Origin: JAIOIW01 sp050304175
GTDB lineage: Bacteria > Pseudomonadota > Alphaproteobacteria > Rhizobiales > Rhizobiaceae
Reading direction: 5' to 3'
NCBI GenBank assembly: GCA_050304175.1
Contig: JBNLDE010000033.1
Span: 1-18,712, forward strand
Length of the DNA stretch: 18,712 nt
Shown: positions 1 to 7,790 of the stretch, one piece after another
Numbering within the stretch: the stretch's first letter is position 1
How the letters are laid out: each line of letters starts with the position of its first letter
Notes under the pieces: generated by a model
Seen by the model: only the letters and a program-made list of their open reading frames with translations
Told to the model about the DNA's origin: nothing
Databases searched by the model: none
Position numbers and translations under genes: made by a program

Positions 1-1444
1 GCTGGCCCACCGCCTGCATCTTCTGGCTTTGCGCCATCTGCGCTTCCAGCGCCTTCTGCTCGGTCGTGTCGACGGCATAGACGATCGCCGCCTCCTCCGC
101 CTCGTCGCCGCTGCCGGAATCGACCACCGCGTTGACATAGAAGCGGATGTGCCGGTTTTCGTCGTCCGGCACGGTCGATTCGATCGGTGCGATGTCCGCC
201 TTGCCGTGCTTCGCTTCGTCCAGCGCGTGGGCAAAGCGCTCGCGGTCGGCCTCGGCGATCACCGTATCGAAGCGCACCTTGCTGTCGAGCGAATCGCGGT
301 CTACCACGCTGGCGAACAGCGACAGGAACGGCGCGTTGGTGCGCAGGATGTGGCCGTCGCCGTCAATGCCGGCGATCGCCATCGGCGTGGAGTTGAAGAA
401 GCGCGTGAACCGGATTTCGGAGGCGCGCGCCGCATCGCCGGCATGGTCGCCCTGACCGCGGTGCAGCACGATCGAGCGCGAGGCGCCGGCCTTGCCATCG
501 CGGTCGGCCGACACCCGGTGCATGAAGCGGACCGGGACCGCCTCGCCCTTCACCGAGGCGAGATCGAGATCGATGATCGCGTCCCGGCTGGTGCCCGCCT
601 CCGCCTTGACCGCGTGCAGCAGCGCCATGCCGTCGCCGGCGATGATCGACGGCACGGTCATGGATCCGGGCACGAATTTCGCCAGGTCGACGCCCAACCA
701 TTCCGCGAGCGTGGCATTGATATAGGTGATGCGCTCCTCGGTATCGGCGGCGAAGAACCCGGCCGGCGCGTGGTCGAGGTGGTCGATCGCCTTCTGCAGG
801 TCCTGGAAGAACCGCTCCTGCTCGCCGCGCTCGGCGGTGATATCGGCGATCTGCCAGGCGGAATAGGGCCGGCGCTCGCCGGGGAGGGAGAACAGGCGCG
901 CCCGGGTGCGGTACCAGTGCGGTCCGGGTTCGGCGCCGGGCTTGATCGCCGTCGAAAGCCGGAACTCGCCGTCGCCGGCCTCGCCGTCGCTCAGTCCGGC
1001 GGCGAGCCGGTCGATCGTCTCGGCGGCTTCCGGATTGTCGGACAGCAGGTTGCGCACGGTGCGGATATCGCCGACCGATGTCGCGCCGGTGACGTCGGCA
1101 TAGGCCCGGTTGGCATAGACAACCCGCTCGCGGCCATCGGTGACCACCAGCCCCTGGGCCATGGAATCGACATAGGCCTTGGACAGCAGGTCGCCGGACG
1201 ACGAGGGATTGATCCGCACGATGCCGATCGCATTGGCGAACAGGTAGCCGACGCCGGTCATCGCCAGCATCCCGAGCAGCCCGAGCAGGAACGGTTCGCC
1301 CATCCGGTCACGGAAGAAGACAAAGGCCAGCGCCGCGATCGTCAGTACGATGGCGAAAATGACGAGCCGGGCGACCGGACCCAACCGCGACCCCCTGTCA
1401 ACGACCGGAACCGGGTAGAATTCGCCCTGCGTATCCTTCTTCAT
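1..1444 (-). CDS. cckA: Hybrid sensor histidine kinase CckA, N-terminal part (3' end outside window)
   Basis: In alphaproteobacteria CckA is the inner-membrane hybrid kinase/phosphatase that feeds phosphate through ChpT to the cell-cycle regulators CtrA and CpdR. The minus-strand frame is open from an ATG at 1444 to the window edge (481 codons). I read two membrane segments (about residues 24-44 and 51-73), then three PAS-like blocks starting near residues 90 (YVDSMAQGLVVTDG), 217 and 345. The last residues, MAQSQKMQAVGQ (470-481), match the segment that precedes the H-box helix (AGGVAHDFNN) in CckA. The kinase and receiver domains lie outside the window, so the catalytic His and Asp cannot be checked. 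The start has only a weak Shine-Dalgarno. The gene diverges from the FliO-like gene at 1669, and no clear sigma70 promoter is visible in the 224-nt gap. A 513-codon plus-strand frame opposite it is a GC-rich shadow. Confidence 0.9.
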   Translation of the reverse strand, partial: MKKDTQGEFYPVPVVDRGSRLGPVARLVIFAIVLTIAALAFVFFRDRMGEPFLLGLLGMLAMTGVGYLFANAIGIVRINPSSSGDLLSKAYVDSMAQGLVVTDGRERVVYANRAYADVTGATSVGDIRTVRNLLSDNPEAAETIDRLAAGLSDGEAGDGEFRLSTAIKPGAEPGPHWYRTRARLFSLPGERRPYSAWQIADITAERGEQERFFQDLQKAIDHLDHAPAGFFAADTEERITYINATLAEWLGVDLAKFVPGSMTVPSIIAGDGMALLHAVKAEAGTSRDAIIDLDLASVKGEAVPVRFMHRVSADRDGKAGASRSIVLHRGQGDHAGDAARASEIRFTRFFNSTPMAIAGIDGDGHILRTNAPFLSLFASVVDRDSLDSKVRFDTVIAEADRERFAHALDEAKHGKADIAPIESTVPDDENRHIRFYVNAVVDSGSGDEAEEAAIVYAVDTTEQKALEAQMAQSQKMQAVGQ

Positions 1445-1668
1445 CGCCTGCGCTCGTATGAAATCTGGAATCCCCTCGGCCTGGCCGGCCACGTCCCGGT
1501 TGAATCATATAATTGCGGGAACCGGAAGCCCCCGGCTAAAAAACTCCGCATTGTTCCAATAAGACGTTGATAGCAGGGCCGCTCCGGCGACATCGCTTGC
1601 CCGTCGCGCCCGCAGCGGACTACATTGAGCCCTGACCGGAAACGTCGAGAAGCGAGGCAGACGGATTA

Positions 1669-2538
1669 ATGGACTGGATAGCCGAAACGCTTGGCGAAGG
1701 CCCGCTGCGGATCGTCATATGGATCGCGGTCGTGCTCGGCCTGGCCCTCCTAGGGCTTCTCGTCCTTCGGCTTTTCCGCGGCCTGATGCCGGGATTGTTC
1801 ATCGCCGGCGGCGGCAAACGCCACCAGCGTCTGGCGGTCGTCGACGCCACGGCGGTCGATAGCCGGCGCCGGCTGGTGCTAATCCGCCGTGACGACTGCG
1901 AGCACCTGCTGCTGATCGGAGGGCCGACCGACGTGGTTGTCGAGGGGTCGATCAAGGCGATGCCATCCGCCGCCGAACCGGCCGCAATCGAGGCCGCCGC
2001 ACCCGAAGCGATCGCAAGGCCGCAACCGCGCCCAGCCCGTCCCGAGCCGGTCCATGTGGAACGCCCGCCTGCCCAGCAAAGGCCGGTTCCCGAACTGTCC
2101 AGGCCGGGCCCCACGCCCGAAGCCGTGGTCGATGCCGTGGCGCGGGCCCGCACCGCCGAGGCGCAACCCGAGCGCAAGCCAGTGCCGGAGGCTGCCCGTC
2201 CCGAACCCGTCCGCCCACAGCCGGCGCCCCCGCAAGTTCAGCCACCGTCGGCGAAGCCGCCCATTTCGGCTGTGCCGCCACCGCCACCGCTCAGGCCGGA
2301 AGCGCCGCAAGTTAGCGCCACTGTGACCCCGCCGGTGAGGCCGGCCGACGCGACCGATGCCGACGAGGCGGATTTCAGCGACGCGTTGCGCGCTGTGTTC
2401 GACGGGCAGGAAGCCGCGGGCGCCGCGCCGCGGCCGGTTGCGGCGAAGGCCGGGGGCGAGGACGACGAGGTCCCTTCGCTCGAGGAAGAAATGAAGCGGC
2501 TTCTCGATCAGCTGAGCGAGGAAAAAAGCGGCACCTGA
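1669..2538 (+). CDS. FliO-domain membrane protein with long proline-rich tail
   Basis: The protein has 289 residues. A single membrane helix (about 12-36) is followed by a compact FliO-like domain (about 52-95). This includes DSRRRLVLIRRDDCEHLLLI and GGPTDVVVE, the pattern of the cytoplasmic domain of FliO/FliZ flagellar biosynthesis proteins. Residues about 100-225 are a Pro/Ala/Arg-rich linker. The last about 60 residues are acidic and probably helical (EDDEVPSLEEEMKRLLDQL). FliO helps assemble the FliP core of the flagellar export gate. Here no other flagellar gene is nearby; the neighbours are cckA and dksA, an arrangement I associate with Rhizobiales. The flagellar role is therefore a family label and not shown. 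The ATG at 1669 follows a GAGG at 1654-1657, slightly far upstream. The stop sits just before a bidirectional hairpin. Confidence 0.8.
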   Translation: MDWIAETLGEGPLRIVIWIAVVLGLALLGLLVLRLFRGLMPGLFIAGGGKRHQRLAVVDATAVDSRRRLVLIRRDDCEHLLLIGGPTDVVVEGSIKAMPSAAEPAAIEAAAPEAIARPQPRPARPEPVHVERPPAQQRPVPELSRPGPTPEAVVDAVARARTAEAQPERKPVPEAARPEPVRPQPAPPQVQPPSAKPPISAVPPPPPLRPEAPQVSATVTPPVRPADATDADEADFSDALRAVFDGQEAAGAAPRPVAAKAGGEDDEVPSLEEEMKRLLDQLSEEKSGT

Positions 2539-2552
2539 CGCCGGATAAAAGA

Positions 2553-2573
2553 GACCGGGCATAAGGCCCGGTC
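2553..2573. terminator. Hairpin terminator between convergent FliO-like gene and dksA
   Basis: A perfect 8-bp stem, GACCGGGC / GCCCGGTC, closes a 5-nt loop (ATAAG). On the minus strand it is followed by TCTTTTATCC, a short U-run, so it should terminate dksA transcripts. On the plus strand the following sequence is GTCTCATTCG with no U-run, so termination of the FliO-like gene there would be weak or Rho-assisted. Confidence 0.75.
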
Positions 2574-2603
2574 GTCTCATTCGATTCCCATAATGAACGC
2601 TGA

Positions 2604-3020
2604 TCAGTCGTCGCGGTAGACTTTTTCGCGCCGCTCGTGGCGTTCCTGCGCTTCCAGCGACAAGGTCGCGATCGGCCGGGCATCGAGACGGCGCAGCGAA
2701 ATCGGCTCGCCCGTCTCCTCGCAATAGCCGTAGGTGCCCTCCTCGATCCGCAGAAGGGCCGCGTCGATCTTGGAAATCAGCTTGCGCTGGCGGTCGCGTG
2801 CTCTTAGTTCGATTGCGCGATCGGTTTCCGAAGAGGCCCTGTCGGCCAGGTCCGGATGGTTTTCGTTCTCGGTCTGCAGTGTTTCAAGCGTCTCGCGCGC
2901 TTCACGCAAGATGTCGGTTTTCCAGGTAATCAGCTTTTCGCGGAAGTAGGACCGCTGCCGTTCGTTCATGAACGGCTCGTCGTCGGTAGGCACGTAGTCG
3001 CTATGGACAAATTCAGACAT
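2604..3020 (-). CDS. dksA: DksA-type RNA polymerase-binding transcription factor, cysteine-poor zinc-finger region
   Basis: DksA binds the RNA polymerase secondary channel and, with (p)ppGpp, tunes stable RNA and amino-acid promoters. The 138-residue product has the expected layout: N-terminal helix, long coiled coil (about 30-95) and a C-terminal zinc-finger-like fold. The coiled-coil tip motif DxxDxA is present (D57, D60, A62 in HPDLADRASS). In the finger region only one cysteine remains (C100, in YGYCEETGEPISL). Where canonical DksA has CxxC, this protein reads LSLEAQE, so the four-Cys zinc site is absent. This is the usual alphaproteobacterial form as far as I recall. I chose the ATG at 3020 over an in-frame GTG at 3029 because GGGTGAG lies at the right distance and the product then begins MSEF, as in rhizobial DksA. 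It has its own probable promoter and ends at a hairpin. Confidence 0.93.
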   Translation of the reverse strand: MSEFVHSDYVPTDDEPFMNERQRSYFREKLITWKTDILREARETLETLQTENENHPDLADRASSETDRAIELRARDRQRKLISKIDAALLRIEEGTYGYCEETGEPISLRRLDARPIATLSLEAQERHERREKVYRDD

Positions 3021-3049
3021 TCGACTCACCCAATGCTAGACTTGCGGCC

Positions 3050-3078
3050 TATATATTGACCGCTGCTTGGCCGCACAA
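3050..3078 (-). promoter_or_regulatory. Candidate sigma70-type promoter of dksA
   Basis: On the minus strand TTGTGC (3078-3073) and TATATA (3055-3050) are separated by exactly 17 nt. This would start transcription near 3043 and give a leader of about 22 nt before the dksA ATG at 3020. The -35 matches the consensus only at its TTG; the -10 is good and lies in an AT-rich patch that stands out in this GC-rich window. Confidence 0.4.
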
Positions 3079-3284
3079 GCTTAAAGGCGTACCTGATAAC
3101 GCAAATTTCACTGGGTGGTGAATTCGAGGAATTTTACACGCGCTGCCCTGTACCCGGTCAATGTTTCGGTTGGATGACGCGGCCAATTTCCGCGTGAAAA
3201 CCGCGAAGCGTCGATTGATCGAAACGGACGCCGTGCCTACCTTGGGCCGGCGCTGCCCGGTCGCGGCGACAGAAGGGAACATTC

Positions 3285-3788
3285 ATGAGCCGTGTCATCC
3301 TCCTTCGCCACGCCCGCGCCGCGTGGCCCCTGCCCGGAACACGCGATTTCGACCGCGCGCTGGAGGAAAGCGGAGTGCAGGACGCGATCGCGCTCGGTCG
3401 CCAGATGAAGGTGCGCGGCCTTATCCCCGACCGCATCATCTGCTCCACTGCCAGGCGTGCCCGCGAAACCTGGAACCTGGTTGCCGCGGGTCTCGGCATG
3501 CCGGAAGAAAAGGCGGTGTTTACCGATCAGCTCTACGCAGCCGACGCGGTCGGATACGCCGATGTGATACGCCAAAACGCTGCCGGCGGTACGCTGATGA
3601 TCGTTGGCCACAATCCGATGCTAGAGGACGTGGCCACCGCCTTCGCGCACACCGAAACGGCCCGCACGGCACTTGCCCGCGGATTTGCCACATGCGGCCT
3701 GGCGGTGATCGAGACCGAGGAGGACGACGGTGGCGAAGCCTCCCTGCGCGGCCATCTGAAATCCTATTTCACCCCGGCCGACCTCTAG
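3285..3788 (+). CDS. sixA: SixA-type phosphohistidine phosphatase (histidine phosphatase superfamily)
   Basis: The 167-residue protein has the small, SixA-like size of the RHG/RHA branch of the histidine phosphatase superfamily. The catalytic RHA motif is at R8-H9-A10 (VILLRHARAAW). The second conserved stretch is SSTA-like (CSTARRARET, about 53-62), and the second catalytic histidine is in VGHNPML (H109). E. coli SixA removes phosphate from phosphohistidine in Hpt domains or phosphotransfer proteins; the substrate here cannot be told from sequence. Translation starts at an ATG preceded by a strong AGAAGGGA (3271-3278). The YcjX-like gene follows 82 nt downstream on the same strand, so co-transcription is possible. 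Confidence 0.82.
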   Translation: MSRVILLRHARAAWPLPGTRDFDRALEESGVQDAIALGRQMKVRGLIPDRIICSTARRARETWNLVAAGLGMPEEKAVFTDQLYAADAVGYADVIRQNAAGGTLMIVGHNPMLEDVATAFAHTETARTALARGFATCGLAVIETEEDDGGEASLRGHLKSYFTPADL

Positions 3789-3870
3789 GGCCGGCTGACG
3801 GCGGCCGTTTCAATCGCTCCGCCGCACACCTATATGCAAATCACGAAAAGACGGTGGGAGACCGACAGGT

Positions 3871-5349
3871 TTGGCGGCACTGACAACACTGGCCGACGAA
3901 GCGCAGATCGCGCTCGACACGATCGGCAGCCGGTTCGCCGGACTTGCGGACCCGACGCTGCGCCTGGGCGTGACCGGGTTGTCGCGGGCCGGCAAGACGG
4001 TTTTCATCTCCGCGCTGGTGCACAACTTGGTGAATGGCGGCCGGCTGCCATTGTTCGAACCGCAGAAATCAGGCCGGATCACGCAGGCCTATCTTCGCCC
4101 CCAGCCCGACGACGCCGTTCCGCGCTTCCAGTACGAGGACCATGTCGCCGCACTTGTCGACGAACGCATCTGGCCGGATTCCACGCGCGCCATTTCGCAA
4201 TTGCGGCTAACCCTGGAATACCAGTCGGCCTCCGGCTGGGGACGACTGTTTTCGGGCGGAAAACTCTCGCTCGACATAGTCGACTACCCCGGCGAGTGGT
4301 TGCTCGACCTGCCGCTTTTGGGAAAGGATTTCGCCGCGTTTTCCGCGGAGGCGCTCGAACTCGCCGATGCGCCCGCGCGGCGCGACCTGGCCGCCGACTG
4401 GCTGGAACTGACCGGCGCGACCGATCCCGCGCTTGACGCGGACGAGGCGCATGCTCGCAAGCTGGCGGCCGCTTTCACAAGTTATCTGAGGGCCTGCAGG
4501 GCCGACGAGCGGGCGCTGTCCACGCTGCCGCCTGGCCGTTTCCTGATGCCGGGCGACCTGGAAGGGTCTCCGGCGCTGACCTTCGCGCCGCTGCGCCTCG
4601 ATTCGGCGCGTTCCTATCCGAGGGGATCGCTCGCCGAAATGATGGAACGGCGATACGAAGCCTACAAGACCCATGTGATCAAACCGTTCTTTCGCGAACA
4701 CATCGCCAGGCTCGATCGCCAGATCGTGCTGATCGACGCCATGCAGGCGATGAATGCCGGGGCAACCGCGGTTCAGGACCTCGAGCGCGCGCTGGGCGAA
4801 ATCCTCGGCTGCTTCCGCCAAGGGTCCGGCAATTTCCTGACCTCGCTGTTGTCGCGCCGGATCGGCCGCATTCTCATTGCCGCGACCAAGGCGGACCAAA
4901 TCCATCACGAGAGCCACGACCGCCTCCAGTCGATTGTCCGGCGCCTTGTCGACCGGGCGGTGGAGCGGGCGCGCTATTCAGGCGCCGAGGTCGAGGTTTT
5001 GGCGATGGCAGCCGTGCGAGCCACGCGCGAGGGCACCGTCAAGCAGGATGGCGAAACCCTGCCGGTGATCATCGGAACGCCGCTGGCCGGCGAAACCATC
5101 GACGGCACGCAATTCGACGGCAAGACCGAAACCGCCATATTTCCCGGCGACTTACCGGAAAATCCGGATTCTGTTTTCAAGGCAGTCGATTCAAAACCTG
5201 AGAACGGAGTGCCCACCGAAAACCCGATCCGGTTTGTCCGGTTCCGCCCCCCCCGTCTCGACCGCACCGCGGAAGGTATGACATTGTCTTTGCCGCATAT
5301 TCGCCTCGACCGGGCCATGCAGTTCCTGCTCGGAGACCAACTGGCATGA
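3871..5349 (+). CDS. ycjX: YcjX-family P-loop NTPase (DUF463)
   Basis: The 492-residue product matches the YcjX/DUF463 family of GTPase-like P-loop proteins of unknown cellular function, linked in enterobacteria to envelope-stress operons with ycjF. The Walker A motif is GLSRAGKT (36-43), followed by the family-typical VFISALVHNL. The G3-like motif is DYPGEW (138-143), and a G4-like TKAD lies at 339-342. The C-terminus (LPHIRLDRAMQFLLGDQL) is also typical of the family. The start is a TTG at 3871, chosen because it gives the usual N-terminus and GGGAG (3856-3860) precedes it by about 10 nt. An uninterrupted run of eight C lies in the coding sequence at 5247-5254; the frame continues correctly through it. 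The stop overlaps the start of the next gene (ATGA), which indicates translational coupling. Confidence 0.9.
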   Translation: MAALTTLADEAQIALDTIGSRFAGLADPTLRLGVTGLSRAGKTVFISALVHNLVNGGRLPLFEPQKSGRITQAYLRPQPDDAVPRFQYEDHVAALVDERIWPDSTRAISQLRLTLEYQSASGWGRLFSGGKLSLDIVDYPGEWLLDLPLLGKDFAAFSAEALELADAPARRDLAADWLELTGATDPALDADEAHARKLAAAFTSYLRACRADERALSTLPPGRFLMPGDLEGSPALTFAPLRLDSARSYPRGSLAEMMERRYEAYKTHVIKPFFREHIARLDRQIVLIDAMQAMNAGATAVQDLERALGEILGCFRQGSGNFLTSLLSRRIGRILIAATKADQIHHESHDRLQSIVRRLVDRAVERARYSGAEVEVLAMAAVRATREGTVKQDGETLPVIIGTPLAGETIDGTQFDGKTETAIFPGDLPENPDSVFKAVDSKPENGVPTENPIRFVRFRPPRLDRTAEGMTLSLPHIRLDRAMQFLLGDQLA

Positions 5350-6485
5350 CCGACCGCCCACACCGCAAACCCGCTGCTTTCCAGATTGCGCCGGAGCCCG
5401 AACAGGCCGAACCCCGGACGACGGCAAAGCCAGCAATGGACAAGGCGCGCAGGCCGCAGGCGGTCGACCACCGGGCAATCGTGACCGTGACTCCGCCGGA
5501 GAACGATCCGTTCACCGATCTTGCCGCGGACGACATGGTCACACCGATTGCCCCGCAACCCGCAAGCCGCCTTACCCTCGGCAAATTGTTCTTCGCCGCT
5601 GCCGGCCTGCTCGTGTCTCTAGCGGCAGGCCTGTGGATCGACGCTCTGATCCGCGACCTGTTTGCCCGTGCCGACTGGCTGGGCTGGACGGCGGCCGGCC
5701 TGGCCGCGCTTGCCGGTTTGGCCCTGGTCGGGATTCTCGTGCGCGAAGTCGCGGCGCTGAGGCGACTGGCATCGGTGACACGGCTGCAGGTCAGGGCCGC
5801 CGATGCCGCCGTGCACAAGGATGCGGCGCCGGCGCAGGCGTTGGTCCGCGAAATCAGCCATTTCCTGGAAAGCCGGCCGGAAACGGCGGACGGTCGCAAG
5901 CTGCTCAGATCGCTGGAGGGCGATATCATCGACGGGCCGGACCTGCTGAAGCTGGCCGAGACGGAGTTGATGGGCCCGCTCGACATCGAAGCGCGCCGCC
6001 TCGTGCTCGATGCGGCCAAGCGGGTTTCGGTGGTTACCGCCGTCAGTCCGCGCGCGCTCGTCGATGTCGGTTATGTCGTTTTCGAGGCCGGACGTTTGAT
6101 CCGGCGGATCGCGACGGTCTATGGCGGCCGCCCGGGCGCCCTCGGCTTTATGCGCCTGTCGCGAAGCGTCATCGCGCACTTGGCCGTCACCGGTTCGATC
6201 GCGGTAGGCGACAGCCTCGTCAGCCAGGTTCTCGGCCACGGTCTTGCCGCGCGGCTCTCGGCCCGCCTCGGCGAAGGCGTGGTCAACGGCTTGATGACCG
6301 TCAGGATCGGTATCGCCGCCATGGATGCCGCGCGTCCACTCCCCTTTTTAGCGCTTAAGCGGCCGGCCATGAGCGATTTCCTGTCAGCTCTGATGACAAC
6401 AAAATCAAGATCGGGCGGTAATGCCGGTGAGATCCGAACCGGCGTCCCGCCTGTCACCGAAAACCCGGGGCCTGGCACTTCCTGA
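5346..6485 (+). CDS. YcjF-like TIGR01620/DUF697 membrane protein
   Basis: This 379-residue protein starts inside the stop of the YcjX-like gene (4-nt overlap), the usual pairing for YcjX and YcjF. The first 75 residues are a polar, Pro/Arg-rich cytoplasmic tail. Two membrane helices follow (about 81-101 and 113-132). A long cytoplasmic part then carries the DUF697-like region, including LVDVGYVVFEAGRLIRRIATVYGGRPG (shown here only as a location, about residues 238-264) and a glycine/serine-rich hydrophobic region, about 275-325. The family is widespread and its function is not established; a role with YcjX in envelope stress is an inference from enterobacterial regulation. The last 30 residues are low-complexity and charged. 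Confidence 0.85.
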   Translation: MTDRPHRKPAAFQIAPEPEQAEPRTTAKPAMDKARRPQAVDHRAIVTVTPPENDPFTDLAADDMVTPIAPQPASRLTLGKLFFAAAGLLVSLAAGLWIDALIRDLFARADWLGWTAAGLAALAGLALVGILVREVAALRRLASVTRLQVRAADAAVHKDAAPAQALVREISHFLESRPETADGRKLLRSLEGDIIDGPDLLKLAETELMGPLDIEARRLVLDAAKRVSVVTAVSPRALVDVGYVVFEAGRLIRRIATVYGGRPGALGFMRLSRSVIAHLAVTGSIAVGDSLVSQVLGHGLAARLSARLGEGVVNGLMTVRIGIAAMDAARPLPFLALKRPAMSDFLSALMTTKSRSGGNAGEIRTGVPPVTENPGPGTS

Positions 6486-6618
6486 ATGCAGCAATTGCAT
6501 CGTTCGCGCCTCTTCGTCGCAGACCGGCACGGCTCCCGGCCCGGGGTTGGTCGGACACGGCAAGGCTTGACCGAATGCGATGCGCCAAGCATGGTGCGCC
6601 TGGAGCCACAACGAAGCT

Positions 6619-6626
6619 TTAACCAT
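6619..6626 (+). promoter_or_regulatory. TTAACCAT motif, possible CtrA half-site
   Basis: TTAACCAT lies 54 nt upstream of the small secreted-protein gene. This 8-mer resembles the half-site described for CtrA-bound promoters in alphaproteobacteria. There is no second TTAA at the 7-nt spacing, and an 8-mer can arise by chance, so this is a weak call. Confidence 0.2.
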
Positions 6627-6679
6627 TCTTCTCGATACTCGAAATCCTGCAGTCGAGTGTTTCTGTTTCCCGGTGATCC

Positions 6680-7219
6680 ATGCTCAAAAGCGCCGCCCTG
6701 TCCCTGTTTGCAACCGTCGCGGCACTGACCGCATCCGTTTCCGACGTATCCGCCGCCGACCGCGACCGCGAGTTCTTTCGCTCGATCGAGGGCGCCTGGA
6801 GCGGGCCGGGTGAAATCGTCGCCGGCAAATACAAGGGAACCAAATTCATTTGCAACTTCAAGGGGAAGACACCGGGATCGAAGGTCGGCGTCTCGCTTGA
6901 CGGCACCTGCCGGGTCGGCGTGTTCAGCCAGCGGATGTCCGCCAGTATCGAACGCCATCGCGGCCGCTACCGCGGACGCTTCATGGATGGCGCGGCCGGT
7001 GAAGGCCTCGACGTGACCTCGGGCAACGTCAGCGGCGGCCGCGTTATCATGTCCCTGGTGCGCAACTCACTTCGCGGTGCGATGCTGGCACGCCTGAACG
7101 GGGAAGACAACATGAACGTCACCATCTCCGTGCGCGTCGAAAGACGGATGGTGCCGGTCATCGGCATGAGCCTGAAACGCGTCGACTCCACCTCGGTCGG
7201 GTCGGTCAGCAGGAACTGA
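6680..7219 (+). CDS. Secreted/periplasmic protein of unknown function
   Basis: I do not recognise this 179-residue protein. It begins with a classical Sec signal peptide: Lys at position 3, a hydrophobic core at 5-20 and a VSA|AD cleavage site after residue 25. The mature part is basic and probably beta-rich, with alternating short polar and hydrophobic stretches. It starts with an EGAWSGPGEI motif (about 36-45) and has two cysteines (about 58 and 76) that could form a disulfide. The arrangement (signal peptide, then a Trp-containing G-W-x-G start and beta strands) recalls small lipocalin-like or DUF-type periplasmic proteins, but that is only an impression. It stands alone, 194 nt after the DUF697 gene, and ends 45 nt before the convergent folK. 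The Shine-Dalgarno (GGTGAT, 6672-6677) is weak. Confidence 0.75.
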   Translation: MLKSAALSLFATVAALTASVSDVSAADRDREFFRSIEGAWSGPGEIVAGKYKGTKFICNFKGKTPGSKVGVSLDGTCRVGVFSQRMSASIERHRGRYRGRFMDGAAGEGLDVTSGNVSGGRVIMSLVRNSLRGAMLARLNGEDNMNVTISVRVERRMVPVIGMSLKRVDSTSVGSVSRN

Positions 7220-7264
7220 ACACCGCTCACATCGCAAACAAGTCCGGCGTCCGAGGCGGCTTTT

Positions 7265-7786
7265 TTATTGCTTAACCTCTTCCGCTCGCCACCAGTCGAT
7301 AGGCCGGTCGAGGCGCTCCATCCCGGCCATGTCGCACGCGTCCGCCAGGGTGCCGACCGTCTCGCCGTCGATGACAAGGTCGGCTGCGATCTCGGCCAGC
7401 GGCACAAGGACAAATGGCCGCTCCTTCATGCGTGGATGCGGCACATGCAGCCCGTCTTCGTCGATCGTCCGGTCGTCATAAACTAGAATATCAATGTCAA
7501 TTGTACGCGGTCCCCAACGCCGTGTTCTCACCCGGTGCAGATCCGTTTCGACCTGCAGGCATGCATCAAGCAGCGCGCGCGGCGGCAGCGTCGTCTCCAC
7601 CGTGGCGCAACTGTTGAGGAAATCCGGTTGATCGGTAACGCCCCAGGGCGGCGTGCGGTAAACTCCGGAAACCGCTGTGACGGTACAGTCGGCGCGCATG
7701 TCGAGCCCCCGAAGGGCGGCGGCCATCGCCGCTTCCGGGTTGCCGATATTACCGCCGAGCCCGATCCAGGCCTTGACCGGTTCCAC
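7265..7786 (-). CDS. folK: 2-amino-4-hydroxy-6-hydroxymethyldihydropteridine pyrophosphokinase
   Basis: FolK transfers pyrophosphate from ATP to 6-hydroxymethyl-7,8-dihydropterin, the step just before dihydropteroate synthase in folate synthesis. The 173-residue product has the N-terminal AWIGLGGNIGNP, the PPPK signature RWGPRTIDIDILVYDD, and HPRMKERPFVLVPLAEI with the conserved HPR..ER..V pattern. I placed the start at a GTG (7786), 4 nt after the folB stop, with GTAGGG overlapping that stop. Longer in-frame versions reach into folB and add non-family residues. It is the last gene of the folP-folB-folK operon. Its stop codon overlaps a T-run (7261-7266) that belongs to the opposite-strand gene end. 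Confidence 0.94.
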   Translation of the reverse strand: MEPVKAWIGLGGNIGNPEAAMAAALRGLDMRADCTVTAVSGVYRTPPWGVTDQPDFLNSCATVETTLPPRALLDACLQVETDLHRVRTRRWGPRTIDIDILVYDDRTIDEDGLHVPHPRMKERPFVLVPLAEIAADLVIDGETVGTLADACDMAGMERLDRPIDWWRAEEVKQ

Positions 7787-7790
7787 GGCC

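Noticed and set aside
29..1570. Plus-strand open frame of 513 codons opposite cckA
   Set aside because: The minus strand reads a coherent CckA N-terminus with TM helices and PAS domains; the plus frame is Arg/Gly/Asp-rich shadow composition with no domain.
1879..2724. Minus-strand frame of 281 codons opposite the FliO-like gene, running into dksA
   Set aside because: It crosses the terminator and the 3' end of dksA; composition is a shadow of the Pro-rich tail.
6482..6500. ATGCA-N5-TGCAT inverted repeat after the DUF697 gene
   Set aside because: Only 5 bp, no T-run, no clear role.
7242..7266. Possible terminator after the small secreted-protein gene
   Set aside because: A T-run is present (7261-7266) but the preceding GC-rich sequence does not fold into a continuous stem by eye; left uncalled.
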